From the NCBI GenBank assembly GCA_009823395.1, contig CM020512.1, positions 4,903,405-4,967,404 of the forward strand: a stretch of DNA of 64,000 nt. Direction: 5' to 3'. Positions 11,426-24,420 of this stretch are shown here, piece after piece. The stretch comes from Thamnaconus septentrionalis (Eukaryota; Chordata; Actinopteri; Tetraodontiformes; Monacanthidae). The first letter of the stretch is position 1. The number at the start of each line of letters is the position of its first letter. The position numbers were made by a program, and so were the translations under genes. The notes below the pieces were generated by a model. That model worked only from the letters and a program-made list of their open reading frames with translations. It ran no database searches and was not told the origin of the DNA.

Positions 11426-12819
11426 TCAGAACTCCTCGTCCTCTGAGCTGAGGTAGTTCTGCTTCTTCCTAACGTTCCAGTGCAAACACTGCGCCAGGCT
11501 CTCGAACCAGTCGTTGACCGGGTCCTGGAAGCTGATGGAGGGGACGGGGAAGCAGGAAGTGGTGATGGTGATACTGGAAGAAGAGGGTGGGGTCGGGGGG
11601 GCGGTGGAAGAAAAGGAGAAGTGTTTCAGTGTCAGGAGTTTGCAAACACAATGGCACAAGGACGAGCTGTCGACATGGCGCGCTGCAACTTCCTGCTGTG
11701 CGTTTTTGTCTGCGCGCGTGCCTCGTTGACTCACAGTTACGGGCAGATTGAAGATAATCTCTGGATGAGTTACACAAAGAAAACAAAACAAAACGATGCG
11801 GAGCTGCTACACGTCACTCCGCTGCCCACAAAACCTCTTAAGTAGGTTACGCAACGGCCGGTGTAAGTGTCGAGGCAGCGGCCCGAGGAGTTAGAGGCGT
11901 TATCCACGGCCCAGCCGCTGGCCTTGGTCTCGCCTCACTCTGGGTTTTTATGGCCGCCTGCTGGCTCGAGCAGCTCGGCCTGCGGACTGACCTGTCTCCG
12001 TGGCAGATCTCCTGCCTCTTCCGGCCGTCGAACGACACCCAGGCCGTGTTTCTGGCGTCGTGGGACAGCATGATCTTGACAAAAAGAGACGGAGAGGATC
12101 AGCATGAGTGACGCGAGAGAATCACTGATTGACACTTAAGAAGGTCCCTTTGATAATACTTTGTGTTAATATCACTAAAATGCACCGGGAGCTCTGGAAA
12201 TCAGAGCTTTGTGATGCACCAGGGCACCAATAGCGGCCACACCCTCAATTTCCTAAACAGGAAGTTAAAACCTTCAAGCGTTTTAGCAGGAGGCTGTAAA
12301 AACCAGGGTTGTCAAACTCAAACACACAGTGGGGCCAAAATTTAAAACTTGGAAAAAGTTGCGGGCCAACATTGATATTTATTGAAAAAAATCCCCCTGC
12401 AGATATAACAGTGCAACATTTTATATGGACACAAAAAAGTTTTGCTGCAACCTGAATATGGAACAAGCTAAGCTTAAAACTATAAAATAATACAATTATT
12501 GTAAAAAATAAGAATTTGTTCTTAATAACTTGCCTGATTAAATAAAGGTTGAAATACATAAAACAATAAATAACTTCATGCTGCACACTTAAAAAAAAAT
12601 GGAATTTCAAATTAAAAATCATCAAAATAAGGACAAAGTGAAATCAAAACCGTATGCTACTATCATAACCGATTTAAATTTCAACAGTAACCTTTTTTAC
12701 GTGCCTAACAATACATTTAAATATAAAATAGCAACAAGAAACCAATTAAGCCATAACAATATCCTTCAATGAACGTCCTAAAACTTGTGTAGTTTCCCAA
12801 TTTGGGATCAATAAAGTAC

Positions 12820-12874
<55 letters not shown>

Positions 12875-15800
12875 CTGATTGATGCGCCAAAATACCAGCA
12901 GAGCATTCTGGGATTTGTAGTATTATCGCTACATTTGCTGTATAATAGCGGCGGGAAAAATATAATGACACTGCGGGCCAGAGTTTGACGCCTATGCTGT
13001 AAATGAAGAATTAAATGAAGAAATAATTCTGCCTGCTGTTCTGTTAAGAGTTGGGGATGGAAAATAATCCTAATTTTGAAAATGGATACAATTTGGGAGC
13101 TTTCTGGAAAAAAGAAAAAAAAGAACCCAGACAATGAAAATGCAGCGAGGGAAGATGCTGGAGGACGACCCTGCTGCAGGAGAAGCAATATTGGCCGTTA
13201 CAAAACAGGTTGTGCTGTGACTACCGACTCCAGCTGGCTCCCCGACTGGAGGCCGCAGTCGGCGTGATGGTCAGTACCTTGAGCTCCACGCCGGCGGGCA
13301 CCACGATGGGCCTGAAGGAGAGCGAGTGCGGGCAGATGGGCGTGATCATGATGGCGGGGACGTTGGGGTGGATCATGGAGGCTCCGGCCGCCACCGCGTA
13401 CGCCGTGCTCCCCGTCGGCGTGGACACGATCAAGCCTGCAGAGGCAGAGAGACGGGCAGGGGAGGCGGCCACGTGCCGAGTTAGCGTTGGAAGGTGATCA
13501 ATAGAAATGACCTCAGTAATAAAAGGCTCACTTCTCCGATAATGAGATGGATTTTGCTCTCAGAGTCACAATTCAAAGATAATATTCCAACAGAGGCCGA
13601 ATAATGAAAGTTGCATCACATTACAGTGTTAAAAAAAAAAGTAAAAAAAATTGTAAACTGAACGAATAAAGTCATAGCACCGCAATGTATTGGAAAATAA
13701 AGTAAAACGCCTACTGTGGTTGGTTGGTGTGCGTGTTAAACTGTGACACCATTGTGTAATTTTTAATCGACACCAAGTCACAGTGACTATTACTGGGGTC
13801 AGGGTCCTTCCAGTCGAATGTTTTATCAGTCACAACTCTTTTACTTTCATTCTTTGATTATGGAATTATAAATTACCGTCGTCAACATTTCCCCAGCGCT
13901 TTATCAAACAACGTCAAAACCACTGGAGAAACAAAAGTCCCGCCGCATGCCGGGAACAAAAGTGAACTTTGACATTTGTCCCAGAGTCGGACGCAGCGCT
14001 CACCGTCTCCCTGCACGGTGGTGATGAGGTGTCCGTCCAGGAAGAGGTCCACGTTGGAGAGGTAGGAGGAGGGTCCCCTGTCCACCACCACGTCGTTCAG
14101 CACCTGAACGCCACACACGCTGGTGTTAGTCGTGATCACAGACAGGCTGAACGTTATTCAACCTGAGCAAGCGCAACCACGGCTGGTTTGAGATTCTTTC
14201 AGAGTGATGATCAAGAGCATAAATACACAGATGGATGAACGAGTGAATAAGTTACAGTTTAACCTTATTATCCTCACGGCTGTTTTTTGTCTCAGCCTTG
14301 TTTTTTTTTTTAAAACTGAAAATCAACTTCACTACAAATAACACACAGACTACTTGTAAAACGTATTGAAACTGTCAGTAAAAATACATCATATTGTTGT
14401 TCAAATGCAAGTTTATAACACTATTGGAATGTTCAGATTTTAGAGAAAGTTTTCAGTGGTGAAAAACAGGAAGTGCTGCTGTCTTTCCTGTTCACTGGTC
14501 GGAGTCATGATTTACATGACAAAGCCCAATTTGTGTCACGTCTGACACCGTTACACAATCATCTGACACAGTTCCAGGTGCAGATAAAGGCAAGCGGGAC
14601 CCGCAGTAAAACAGGTGGCATCCAGTTCACAACAGAGGGGATCAGCTTCAGATACGGCACCGGCGTTCTTCTGTGCTCGCTTCTGCTCTGCACTTTGTTT
14701 GCTGGGTGAGAGCGCAACCCGGGTTGTGTGTCGAGCCAACCAGGTTGAAACACAAACACACAACACGGCGGATCCGGTGGAACGAGCTGCCAGAGTTGAT
14801 GAGCCGCGAGCTGCCAGCTTGTGCTCTCCTGCGACAGTGTGTGTGTGTGTAGTTATTGGCCCGAGGGCGGCTCGTTTGGCACCCTAACACACTTTATGAA
14901 CTATATTTGACACGTGCGCTGTTGCCAGCCCGTCTCAAACTATGTGACGCTTCCATCCGCATTTCTGCTTGGGCTGCCAGCACGACAAACGTCGCAGCGT
15001 CGTAAATCAGACGGCGACGATGGGACAGTGGAAGCTGGCGAAAACCCAGCGCTTTGATTTGTTTCCTTTGCCGTCACCTGGTACTGCACGGCCTTCCAGC
15101 TGCTCTCCACGTCGCCGTTGGTCAGGATGATGCCCTTCTCTTCCACCCGCGCCTTCTTCTCCATGTTGGCCTTCAGCACTCGCACTTTCAAGCGGCTGCG
15201 CAGCACGATGGCGGCGTTGCCTGCGTGCAGCAAACACGCGCAAGACGTTGAGTGGGACAGAAACTGGAGAAACACTGTACACTTCACAAACAGGTGAGGG
15301 CAAATAAGTCGGAGACGTTTTTTTTTTTTTTTGTCCCCTGAACCACCAAGTACCTTCAATGATCTGGGTGACCTGGGTCTGGTAGGTGTCAAATTTAAAG
15401 GGTGTGAGGAAGCCCAGGGAGCCCAGGTGGAAGGCCATAACTGGCGGGACACTCTCCTGCCAGGAAACCACGCAAAAGACGGCGTTATTTTGTGTGAAAA
15501 AAAAGAAAGAAATGGACAACGTCTGACTGCTGGACCTCGAACGGCAGAAGACCTGGAAGAGCGACGAAGCGTAGAGCAGAGTTCCATCTCCGCCGAGGCA
15601 GATGATGAAGTCCACGCAGTTGGAGATGTCGTCAAGATCTGCAGAAGAGAAAGAGAAACGCGTCCCAATCAAAAGCCGAGCCAGAAGAACGCAGGTGCAC
15701 CTGCAGGAGGGCAGCCGGAGACACTCGTACCTTCTCTGAAAGTGCAGAATTTCTTGGTGATGGCCCCGAAGTTTTCGTCACCTGATATGGCCGGGTCCTC

Positions 15801-18800
15801 CAGAACCTTCTTCTCCACATAAACAATCATGTTTTTAACCTAGTAGAGAAGACCAGTGACCAACACTTCATCATCATCTTAACAGTTCATCTTTAACCAA
15901 TACATTCTCAAATCAAGTTTTCATTCTTTTTTTTTCTTTTTTTAAGTTACTTTTGTCTAATTTGCAAGATTTAAGACTTGTGGTGCCTTGTGGTTCCCTC
16001 CTACGTGCACAGCCATCTACGAGTGCAGTGAACGAACCTCGGTGAGGAATCTGCAGAGCTCCTTGAAGGGCTCCAGCAGGCTGGCGTCGCGGATCTTCTT
16101 GATGACAAGGACACTTTTTGGCGGCGTGTTCCACGTCAGCCTCTGGCTGGCGGGATCCTGAATGTGCCTGAGAACACAAACACAACTTCAGGCTCACTGG
16201 AGCAGGTAAGACGAGACAAAAGAAATAAAAATAATAAAGGGCAAGGAGAGTTCAAACTGTGCGAGTGGCGTTCTGACATCCAGGAAATGGATGTGAACGG
16301 AGCGCTTGATGGACAGCTTAGTAATGAGCTTCAGCGACTGTTACACAGGTTTGATCCAGACAAAAGTGAGCAGGAGGCGCCTTCCCCCATCTGGTCCGAC
16401 GAGTACTGAATTTTTGGTGGAATCTACAAGAGCACACGTGAGAGACGGCAGTGTCTAAAGACAACTGTCTTTTGTCTGATGTGGATCTGAACGAGGATGA
16501 TTTCTGGGAGGCAGCCAAACAGCCAAGTCATGAGATTCAAAAGTCACCAGCGCGGTTGTTAACTCGCTGAACCACGACAAGTCAGCACTTTCTATACAGT
16601 GTCTGACTGTAAGAGCACCACCTGGCTCCTGGGCAAAAGTCTCCCATGTGCGCTCCTAATGACTTCCCAATGAGCACAGATATCGCTGACATTTAACGCC
16701 ACTCTGGCGTGGAGAATGTCAATTCCAGCCTCGCTGCCAGTGGCTGGGCGTCAGCGAGAACACAAAGACTCCACTCTGATCCTGAGGTCTGAGGGTCTGA
16801 GCCACACAGGGATTTCTGTGGAGCCAACTCGTCCCAACCAGAAGGTCTCCGCAGCTGAAACATTCCAATTTGGCGGCGGCTCTCCTGCCTCCTTGGCTTT
16901 CAGGTCTGGCCGAGGTAACCGGTTGGCATGCGGATGACGCTGCAGGCAGATTCCCTTTTGCAAAGAACTCATCAGTCAGAGGCCGGAGGCAAGGTCGCAG
17001 TGGCAGACCCAGGTGGACACTGGAGTTGGATCAAGTGAAGAAGAACAGTTTTGCCATTCTCCACTGACAGAAAGCTAATGAATAGACACTGGGGGAGTTT
17101 TGTTGAACTTTGACGAGACAGTAAAAGCTGTCAGCTGTTCTCCAGACAAGGTGCCAACAGATCTCCAGTCACTGAAGTTCTTAAAATGTGTCGTACACAC
17201 TTCAGACTTGTGGACTTTAGAAACTTTCGGTGAATTTACAGGCCAGTCCCTCAGACCTGGGTCTTGAAAACAACACTGTCTGCTGTTGTTGCTGTGACAG
17301 TCTGCATCCTCTCACAGATCGGAGAGGATCCTGATTGATGCAGAGAGGCTGAGCGCACGCGGGCTGGCGGACCAGAAAACAAACGCTCCACACACAAAAG
17401 CAAGGAACTCCAATCAGCATATGCATGAGCTGCAGAGCTGTGATACCGCAAAGCATTCACGCCCTCTCGGCACAACACAGACATCCACCTGTGGGCCACC
17501 AGCACCTGCCGCGGCACCACTCCACCTCCAGCCTTCATTCTTGGAAACACTTTATAAAGACAAACAGAGGTGTGCTTCGCCTCAGGCACCCGTCTGCAGA
17601 AGGAGTCGCCACACACACACGGAGACGGACGGGAAAAGTTCTTCTCACCATTTCCACACTTTGTTCTTGTTGTCGCCGGCGGGGATGTCCTGCAGTGTGC
17701 ACTGGTTGAACTTCATTGCTGCGCACATGAAAGTGTAAACGCCACCGCCGCCGCTACTGCAGGTTTGTTGGACTCAACAGGAGGAGAAGTGCCTGTCAGG
17801 TTCTCGGATACATTCCGCCTCCTCTCCAGCGACTTCCTCAGAGCAAAAAAAAACAAAACAAAACAAAACAAAAAAAAATGGAAGCGGCCGCGCCGTGAGT
17901 CAGCTGCCGCCTGCCAGTGGGGCAGAGAGGCTCTCCTCCATAGGCTGCTGCGGAGGAGCGAGACGGGACGCGGCCGGAGCAGGATCCTCTGCGGCTATAT
18001 TTGTCACTAGGGCACTATTCACCGCAATCTCCCTGGAGCATTCTGCTGCTCACTTAAAGGTCTGCCTCCTCTTAAAGGTTCAACCCCCCCCCCAGCTTCC
18101 CCCGCCCCGCGTCACTGAGCTCAGCCCGCCCACAATAGAGGAAGGGAGGGGGGGGCGTTCCCTCATTGGACAGGTGCGACTCACTGGAACAACAACAATG
18201 ACGGCGGCTGTGCCTCACACACACACACACGCACACACGAGCACACAAGCACGTCCACCGGAACACAACAAGTCTTTTGTGGGGACAGAGGTCAGCGGCG
18301 CTGAAGCTTCGCAGTCACGGCTTAGAAACAAAAGAAGTAGAAGGAAGTGATGGCCAGAAAAAAAAAAAAAAAAAAGACGATGAGGTGATATGTCACTTGA
18401 GGAAATGTAGACATTTTTATGATCCTTTTCAGGAAAACACTGCAGCAAGGAAGCAGTGGCACAGTGTGGGGAAAGTGATTGAAAAAGGGGGAGGAGGGTC
18501 TAATTTGGGAATTTACAAGGAAGTTGCTGGAGCTCCATAACAATGAATAATAAAGTTACACACGGCGTGTGTGTTGTATGACAAAACTTTCAGTCGATCG
18601 ACTCTGGAAGACACTGGTGCATCTTTTCAACAACAACAGAGACATTTCCTGTTGTTCAGCTGGACCCCTGCTTGCCAGGTTTGTTAGTAATTTAAAAAAA
18701 AAAGCATTTAAACAGCAAATAAGTGACAAAAACTAATAAAAATAAATGACACAAAAATGTGAAATGCTCAGGACAAAGTGATTAACACCGACTGCAAGAC

Positions 18801-21800
18801 CAATTAGTGACAAAAACGTGGCGGAGTTTCCCTTCGACCACAAAGCTGAAACCACCGGGGCCGGTTCTGGGGCGGAGCTTAATGACAACTAATGACTGAT
18901 ACTTTGCCAAATGCAATGACGTTTCAACTCAGGCCCGGGCCTTCTTCTTCTTCTTCTTCTTCATGCATGCATGGAGTTTGTGAGTTCTCTTATTTTCACA
19001 CGTGGGTTCCCTCCTCCCACTGTGTGAAGACTGTGTGAACGTCGAGGTTCGCTGCGACTCTGAACAGTCTGCAGGTGTAACTGTGGGAGGGTGGATGGCT
19101 GTTTATCTCTCTGTGAGCCTCGTAATAAAACCCTGAGATTTGTCCAGGTTGGACCCACGCATGGCCGGGATTGGCTGCAGCCTCCAGGATGAGCTGTGGT
19201 AGAAAAATTGGTGGATGGATCAAACACGCACGTGCACGCACACACACACACACACACGCACAATTTGAACTTTAAGCTAGTGCACTTTATATGGACTGTC
19301 CTGCCCTGACTGCTCTGACTTGTTGTTGGTGTGTGAGTGTGAATGGTTGTGTCTCCCTATCTATCTATCTATCTATCTATCTATCCATCTATCCATCTAT
19401 CTATCTATCCATCCACCTACCTACCTCTATCAAAGCTTTAAACAGAAGTAAAATAAGTCCGAAAACAAAAGACAGGTCCTTGGGCAACAGGGTGTGTTTG
19501 TGGTAGCTGGAAGCAGCATCGACGCCTGGACAACTTTCTACTCTTGACCATTAGCAAACGTTAAACAACACCACCCGGTGCGGTATCAGAGTAACAAAAC
19601 AAGCCGGCAGTTTTTGTCCCCCTGCAGTGGTATCGCTGACCACGCCCGTCCACAGAAGATCAATGGACCTCTTGTGTGTCAGTCAGGGCTTCCGTCATCC
19701 TCAATCTGGTCTTCTTGTAATTGTTATGAACTTCGCAAGCGCAGCGTCTACCTTGGACTGAGGTCCTCAGCGTGGCCTTTCTGATGGAATAAAGATAGTA
19801 GTCTGGTTTTACTACTTTTAACCTGTCCAGCAGCTTTGGGGCCTAATCCGTTGATTACTGTAGCCTAAAACAAACAGCGCTGGGAGCCACTTATGTGACT
19901 GAAGCAGTTAAGAGGCCAGAAGTCTGACCAGACTGTAAACACTCAGAGAGCCTTTCATAACTTTGTCGAATGGCTTGGGTTTTTTACATCATGACCTTCT
20001 CTTATTACAACATATGAATGTAGGTGCACGAGGGCTAATAAAAAATACTACATTAAAGAACCAACACCTTTTTTGGTGTGACTGAGATTAAAACCACGTC
20101 AGGATTAGGATTAAGTGAAGCAGACGTGGAAGCAGCACTTGACACAGTGGTCTCAACCCTCAATTACTTCATATTACAACTCAAAAAGGTTATGTCATTA
20201 AAAAAAAAAAAATAAAAAACAGCCGATACACAGAATATGTATCTCCAAGTTGCATTGAGATGTTAATTTCCTTGATTAATAGATTCATCTGTTATTGTAA
20301 AGTTGATCAGTAACTGTCAGTTAATGAACATCCGCATAGTAATAGCAATAGCATTAAAAAAAATAATAAAAAAAAGAGAAGATGTGCAGTATTTGCCGCA
20401 CAATGCAGACAACGGATGGCGAACATTCAGGGCAGAGGTTGCGTTGACATGTCACATTACATGTCACGTTAACTGCTAGAGTAACAGGTCAGGTGATGAC
20501 CATCACCAGTGACAAACACCCTTCAGTTCATCCAGTAATTATCAGGTAGCCTCACCTGAATGTTTAGGATTGTTATCCTCGCAGTCAGACGGACATAAAA
20601 CCCAGCTGTGTGCTGGAGAGGAGCAAAATAGACAGCTATTTGGCTCGACCTGCCACCAAATTAGAACTGGGATGGGAACGCATGCACAGGCACGCGACAA
20701 ACAATGAACGACTCTGTGAAGTCATGAGAGAACGAGCTCGGCTTTCGAGGACGATAGCAGCAATTAAATATTTGTGTGAAGCTTTTTGCACCAAAATAAG
20801 CAGATAACACATAGCGCACAACACAGGGCCCATCCCATCTTTGGCAAGACACCAATGTGATGAAGAGGTTTGAACTGGATACACAAATAAAATCGAGCAG
20901 GTGTGAAGAGTTCATCTTTGTGAAAGTTTGTGTAAGAATAGCAAAATTCGAGAAGACTTGCCGCACGTGTATTTTCCTTCCTTCTCGAGTTACAAAATAG
21001 GATGTTGGCAAAGTCATCAGGTTCAAAACTTCTTGAAAACGTCCACTTTAGGGAGAAATGCGGCTCGTTTTTCAATGATATGCTGCGCTGACTGGTTTTC
21101 GGAGGAAATCTCATCACCAGAAGTAAATGACGACATTCATGATGAGGTGCTTGGCACACGGTTTGTTTTCAGTCGGCTGCAACGATGTTTGACGTGCCGT
21201 TTTGAAGGCTGGCTGGCTGGGTGGGGTTTCACTCACTCACTCACTCACCAGAGCATTTGAGTCGACCCCCAACCGAAAAGATTTAAAACAACAAGTGCGT
21301 TCCACACAAACTGACACCTGCCACTCTTAAAAACATAACAAAGCAGACTCACATTACTGCCTGTGGATTTTGGAGCATGCATGCTTTGGGGCCAAATGTG
21401 GTTACAGGGCTGGGTCCATGAAGAGACTGAGTCCTCCTGAAAAAGACACAAAAAGCAGGATAAACAACTGAAACGGTCAGATGAAGAGAGAAAATAAATG
21501 AATAGAAATAGAGTAAAAACCACACAGTTTTGCAATTTAGGCAAAAAAAACAGTTAAAAAAAGGGAAGAAAAAGAGAAAGTGAAATCCTAAAATCAAAAA
21601 CACAATTCACACAAATATAAAACTCATTGTCAACTAATCCCTTTCAGTTAGTGTTTAGAATACATGATATATAATGAAGGTCATTATGGAAACATTTTAG
21701 CAGGATCTTCCTTGTACCTGGACACACTTCTTTAAACGATGAAATGAGGCCACAGCTATGAATTGGTTTTGCAGCAGAGCACATAGCCACAATATCTTTT

Positions 21801-23485
21801 GACTACAGAATCTACCTAGATTTTTAGTTTCTTTACTGTTTCATGCTAAAAAAAAAAAAAAACAAAAACATTTTGGTCATGTGACATGGAGACACTAGTA
21901 AACAACTGAATTAAATGTAATATTTATGATTAAAAAAATCAGGTCGTGCAACATCATGTGTGTTACTTTGCTGATTAACCGCCAAAGATGAACATGAATG
22001 TGTTGCTAAAATAAAACAATCTCCTTTCTTCAGAAACTACCAGTAATGGCTCACCTGAAAAAACACAGGCCAAACGTTTTTAAGCCCGACGACAAATGTG
22101 TGCCTTTCCATGACCTTTGAACAGTACAACTATGTCTCGGGTGAAGGGTCGCTGACTTGATGTGATGAAGGGGTACTACAAAGGCTGCATCCACTACAGA
22201 ATCCGCTGAGCCTCCGTTGATCAGCCAGCCAGTAAATGCTCTTAGCCGTCTGATTCTCTGAATTCACCATCTGCTGTTTATTGCTGCCTAATGCTGCATG
22301 CATTTAACACAATGTTCCTACTGAAAACACTGAGTGGGCACCTGGAAATTTTGTAAGCAAAAATCCTGGGATACCTGAATAATTAAAAAAAGAATAATAA
22401 TAAAAAAAATAAAATAAAATGTTGCTGTGCTAATCCCATGTTACAAATCTTGGTTTGCATAAGAACCTTCCACATAACATGCTCCTAGGACAATCTACAG
22501 GGTCAGACCACCAAGAAGGTGTGTGTAGGACAGTACTGGCATCAGTCTGTTTACTCAAAATGTCAAAACTAAGTCAGCTAATGTCTGACAAAATAACATT
22601 TAGAATCAAGTGGAAACTCTCTTGATTCTTAGTTGTTTTTATGTGTCACTGGCTAAGAGTGACTTCATCACCTGCCTACTCAGCACCGAATAACCAGTGC
22701 CATTTACAAAACTGGGAAGGAGTACAATAAATGATATTGCTTAGACCATATTTCAAAATGCTGGACACATCTCCTTCACTTCCTCACTGATGACTCCCAC
22801 GGGCCTCCATGTTACTCCAAAAGGCACAGTGAGTGGGGGAGCCCCAGACCTTCACACTTCCACTTTTGGGTAACCTCATATGCAACCAAAACATGCAAGA
22901 CAAAGTTGTTGCAACAACCTCTGTGAACAAATATTTCTCGACTGTTTGACTCAACAGTGATAGTCGAAGGGAATGCACACACTAACACGTTGAGTGGTGT
23001 TGCGACACAGCCGGTCGTGCGTTGTCTAGGTTTCAGAAATATACAGACAGTCTGGAATACAGAACATCCAGAGTCTCTAAATACAACAATACCTGTTCCG
23101 TTCAACAATAGAAAGTTTAAGTCAGTGTGTCATTGAAATAGTGTGCATTTCAGACAGGCACAAGCTTATTATTTTGTCAAATGACAGTCTGTTAATATCA
23201 AAATTATAATTATTTAGAATTCTTATTTTTACACAAATATGAGAATAAAATCTAAATCAGGATTATTACTGAGGGAATTTAGGAATGTACGACAGCCACG
23301 ACAATTTTCTCTTCACTCTTGACTGACACCTACTTGTACTCCGAAGAGCTGCCGGCCGACGAGGTGCTCAGACTGCGGGTTTTGCCGCGTCTGGCCGTCG
23401 GGCCGCGGCAGGCGACGTCCCCTCCGTCACAGGTGGAGCAGCAGTACGAGGCAGCATCCAGTCTCACCTCCTCTCCGGCGTCCAT
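11426..23485 (-). CDS. nadk: NAD kinase, cytosolic (11 coding exons)
   Basis: NAD kinase phosphorylates NAD with ATP to give NADP. Exons from 5' to 3' on the minus strand are 23485-23334, 21436-21353, 16167-16038, 15839-15731, 15638-15553, 15456-15354, 15220-15078, 14103-14004, 13435-13278, 12074-11992 and 11573-11426. All phases agree and give 431 residues, against 446 in human NADK. Family signatures are present: the [13 protein letters not shown] nucleotide-binding loop at residues 174-186, the NE/D-type motif LNDVVVDRG at 271-279, and STPTGSTAY at 307-315. The end reads SSEDEEF, an acidic tail like the human one. The N-terminal segment (YCCSTCD at 14-20; KTRSLSTSS at 35-43) matches the human regulatory region that Akt phosphorylates. 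ATG 23485 is preceded in frame by a TGA, and the exon acceptor is 14 bases upstream. The stretch at residues 227-266 is the least conserved against human. Upstream untranslated exon(s) probably lie near 24.2 kb. Confidence 0.96.
12302..12996. mobile_element. hAT-type non-autonomous element in a nadk intron
   Basis: The ends are imperfect inverted repeats: ACCAGGGTTGTCAAACTC on the left, and on the right the reverse complement of CATAGGCGTCAAACTC. The flanks are CTGTAAAA (12294-12301) and CTGTAAAT (12997-13004), a 7-of-8 target-site duplication. An 8-bp duplication is the hAT signature. There is no transposase frame inside. A TCTA microsatellite occupies the right third, after a 'GGGATCAATAAAGTA' block typical of fish retroposon tails. 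Confidence 0.75.
12821..12874. repeat. TCTA microsatellite
   Basis: About 13 perfect TCTA units inside the hAT-type element. Confidence 0.97.
19140..19222 (-). repeat. LINE-tail fragment
   Basis: 'GGGATTGGCTGCAGCCTCCA' followed by a terminal ATGGATC run matches the opposite strand of the same repeat family seen at 3668-4018. It is a short fragment recognised from memory. Confidence 0.5.
19225..19262. repeat. CA/CG microsatellite
   Basis: ACGCACGTGCACGCACAC followed by CA units. Confidence 0.85.
19357..19425. repeat. CTAT/CCAT microsatellite
   Basis: Tandem CTAT units with CCAT and CTAC interruptions. Confidence 0.95.
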
Positions 23486-24197
23486 CTCACACGGCCAGCC
23501 TGCGCGTCAACTGAGGGAGACACAGGAGACACAGGAGACCCCTTGAGTCCTACCCACCTTAATTAAGTAGAGGGAAAACTTTCACATACGCAAAGGAAGG
23601 GCAGTTCAAAAGCAATGCGAAACTCCAATAAGAAGTAGGCTGCTTAAAAGGTGTCTCACTAAAACAGAGCCAAAACATGGTGAGAAATGTTTTAACACAA
23701 CATCTAAACAATCGGCATACCTTTAGCACGGGTCGGCATAGGTGTAACAGTACAGATTTAGGAGTATTTCTTCAATTTATTCCAGCTGAAATAACTTCTC
23801 GACGTAGACTCGCATTTAGACAAGCGGTGATGACGTTTCAACGTTGCCATTATTAATGCAAATACTACAGTTTTTTGTCATTTGCCTAACACAGAAGAAG
23901 AAACACTTAAGCGACGGCAAAGTCATGAAGCGGAGGAATTAGCGTTAGCTAGCGAAGGTTAACGCTATTATCTCGCTATGCACTATTCACTAACTATGAC
24001 ACGACAAACAGACGCTCAAAAACCAGCCACTACTTGCTAGCTTTTAAGACCGTGTCACAATTGCCACGATAAAATTAATGATTGCTTAGGTGACACAACA
24101 CTCAGAGTGAGTTGACCGAAACCAGCGTTAGCTGGTTGGAGCTAATTTAGCATGTTCGGCACAGAGACGTAAAGACCCGCTTCAGTGGCCAGAAGTA

Positions 24198-24420
24198 CCT
24201 TTTACCCGCAACGTTAAAGGAGACGACACAAATGTGGAGCACAGTCAGCGCCGGCGGAGGATCAGTGCAGCACCATTGTTACATCAGGGGAACAATATTA
24301 GCGCATGATGTAAAATGACTGTCAACAGTCAGCTCATGGTTTCCTGATACGGACCACCAATCACAAGCGCTGCCTCAATGACGTCATATTGGGCGACCTG
24401 TCTGACATGAGTTTTTGTTA
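24198..24420 (-). promoter_or_regulatory. nadk: probable nadk promoter and untranslated first exon
   Basis: A perfect cAMP-response element TGACGTCA lies at 24379-24386, flanked by CCAAT-type sequence on both strands (ATTGG at 24388-24392; CCAAT at 24357-24361). About 180 bases downstream on the minus strand, candidate donors AAAAG/GTACTT (near 24198) and GCGG/GTAAAA would end a short untranslated exon. The next nadk exon acceptor is at 23500-23501. The transcription start was not located directly. Confidence 0.5.

Larger units (their letters stand above)
16168..21352. other. nadk: large nadk intron with a GC-rich island
   Basis: No coding exon was identified. The stretch around 17680-18150 is clearly richer in G+C and CpG than its surroundings, with NotI-like GCGGCCGC at 17884-17891. 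It could be an internal promoter. A minus-strand open frame at 17251-17616 has no good donor in a phase that would join exon 16167. Other contents are an AAAAC-type tract near 17847-17878, a (TTC)n tract near 18942-18961, a LINE-tail fragment and two microsatellites. Confidence 0.45.

Noticed and set aside
11426..11845. Plus- and minus-strand open frames of about 120 codons at the nadk 3' end
   Set aside because: Only the 11573-11426 portion on minus is coding (last nadk exon). The plus-strand frames are antisense to it.
13210..13497. 95-codon plus-strand open frame
   Set aside because: Antisense to the nadk exon carrying the STPTGSTAY motif, where high GC suppresses stops.
14940..15822. Long open frames on both strands across 14.9-15.8 kb
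   Set aside because: They are read-through or antisense shadows of nadk exons 15078-15220, 15354-15456, 15553-15638 and 15731-15839, which splice in phase.
17251..17616. 121-codon minus-strand open frame as an alternative nadk first exon
   Set aside because: No good donor in the phase needed to join exon 16167 and no recognised sequence. Kept only as a weak promoter lead.
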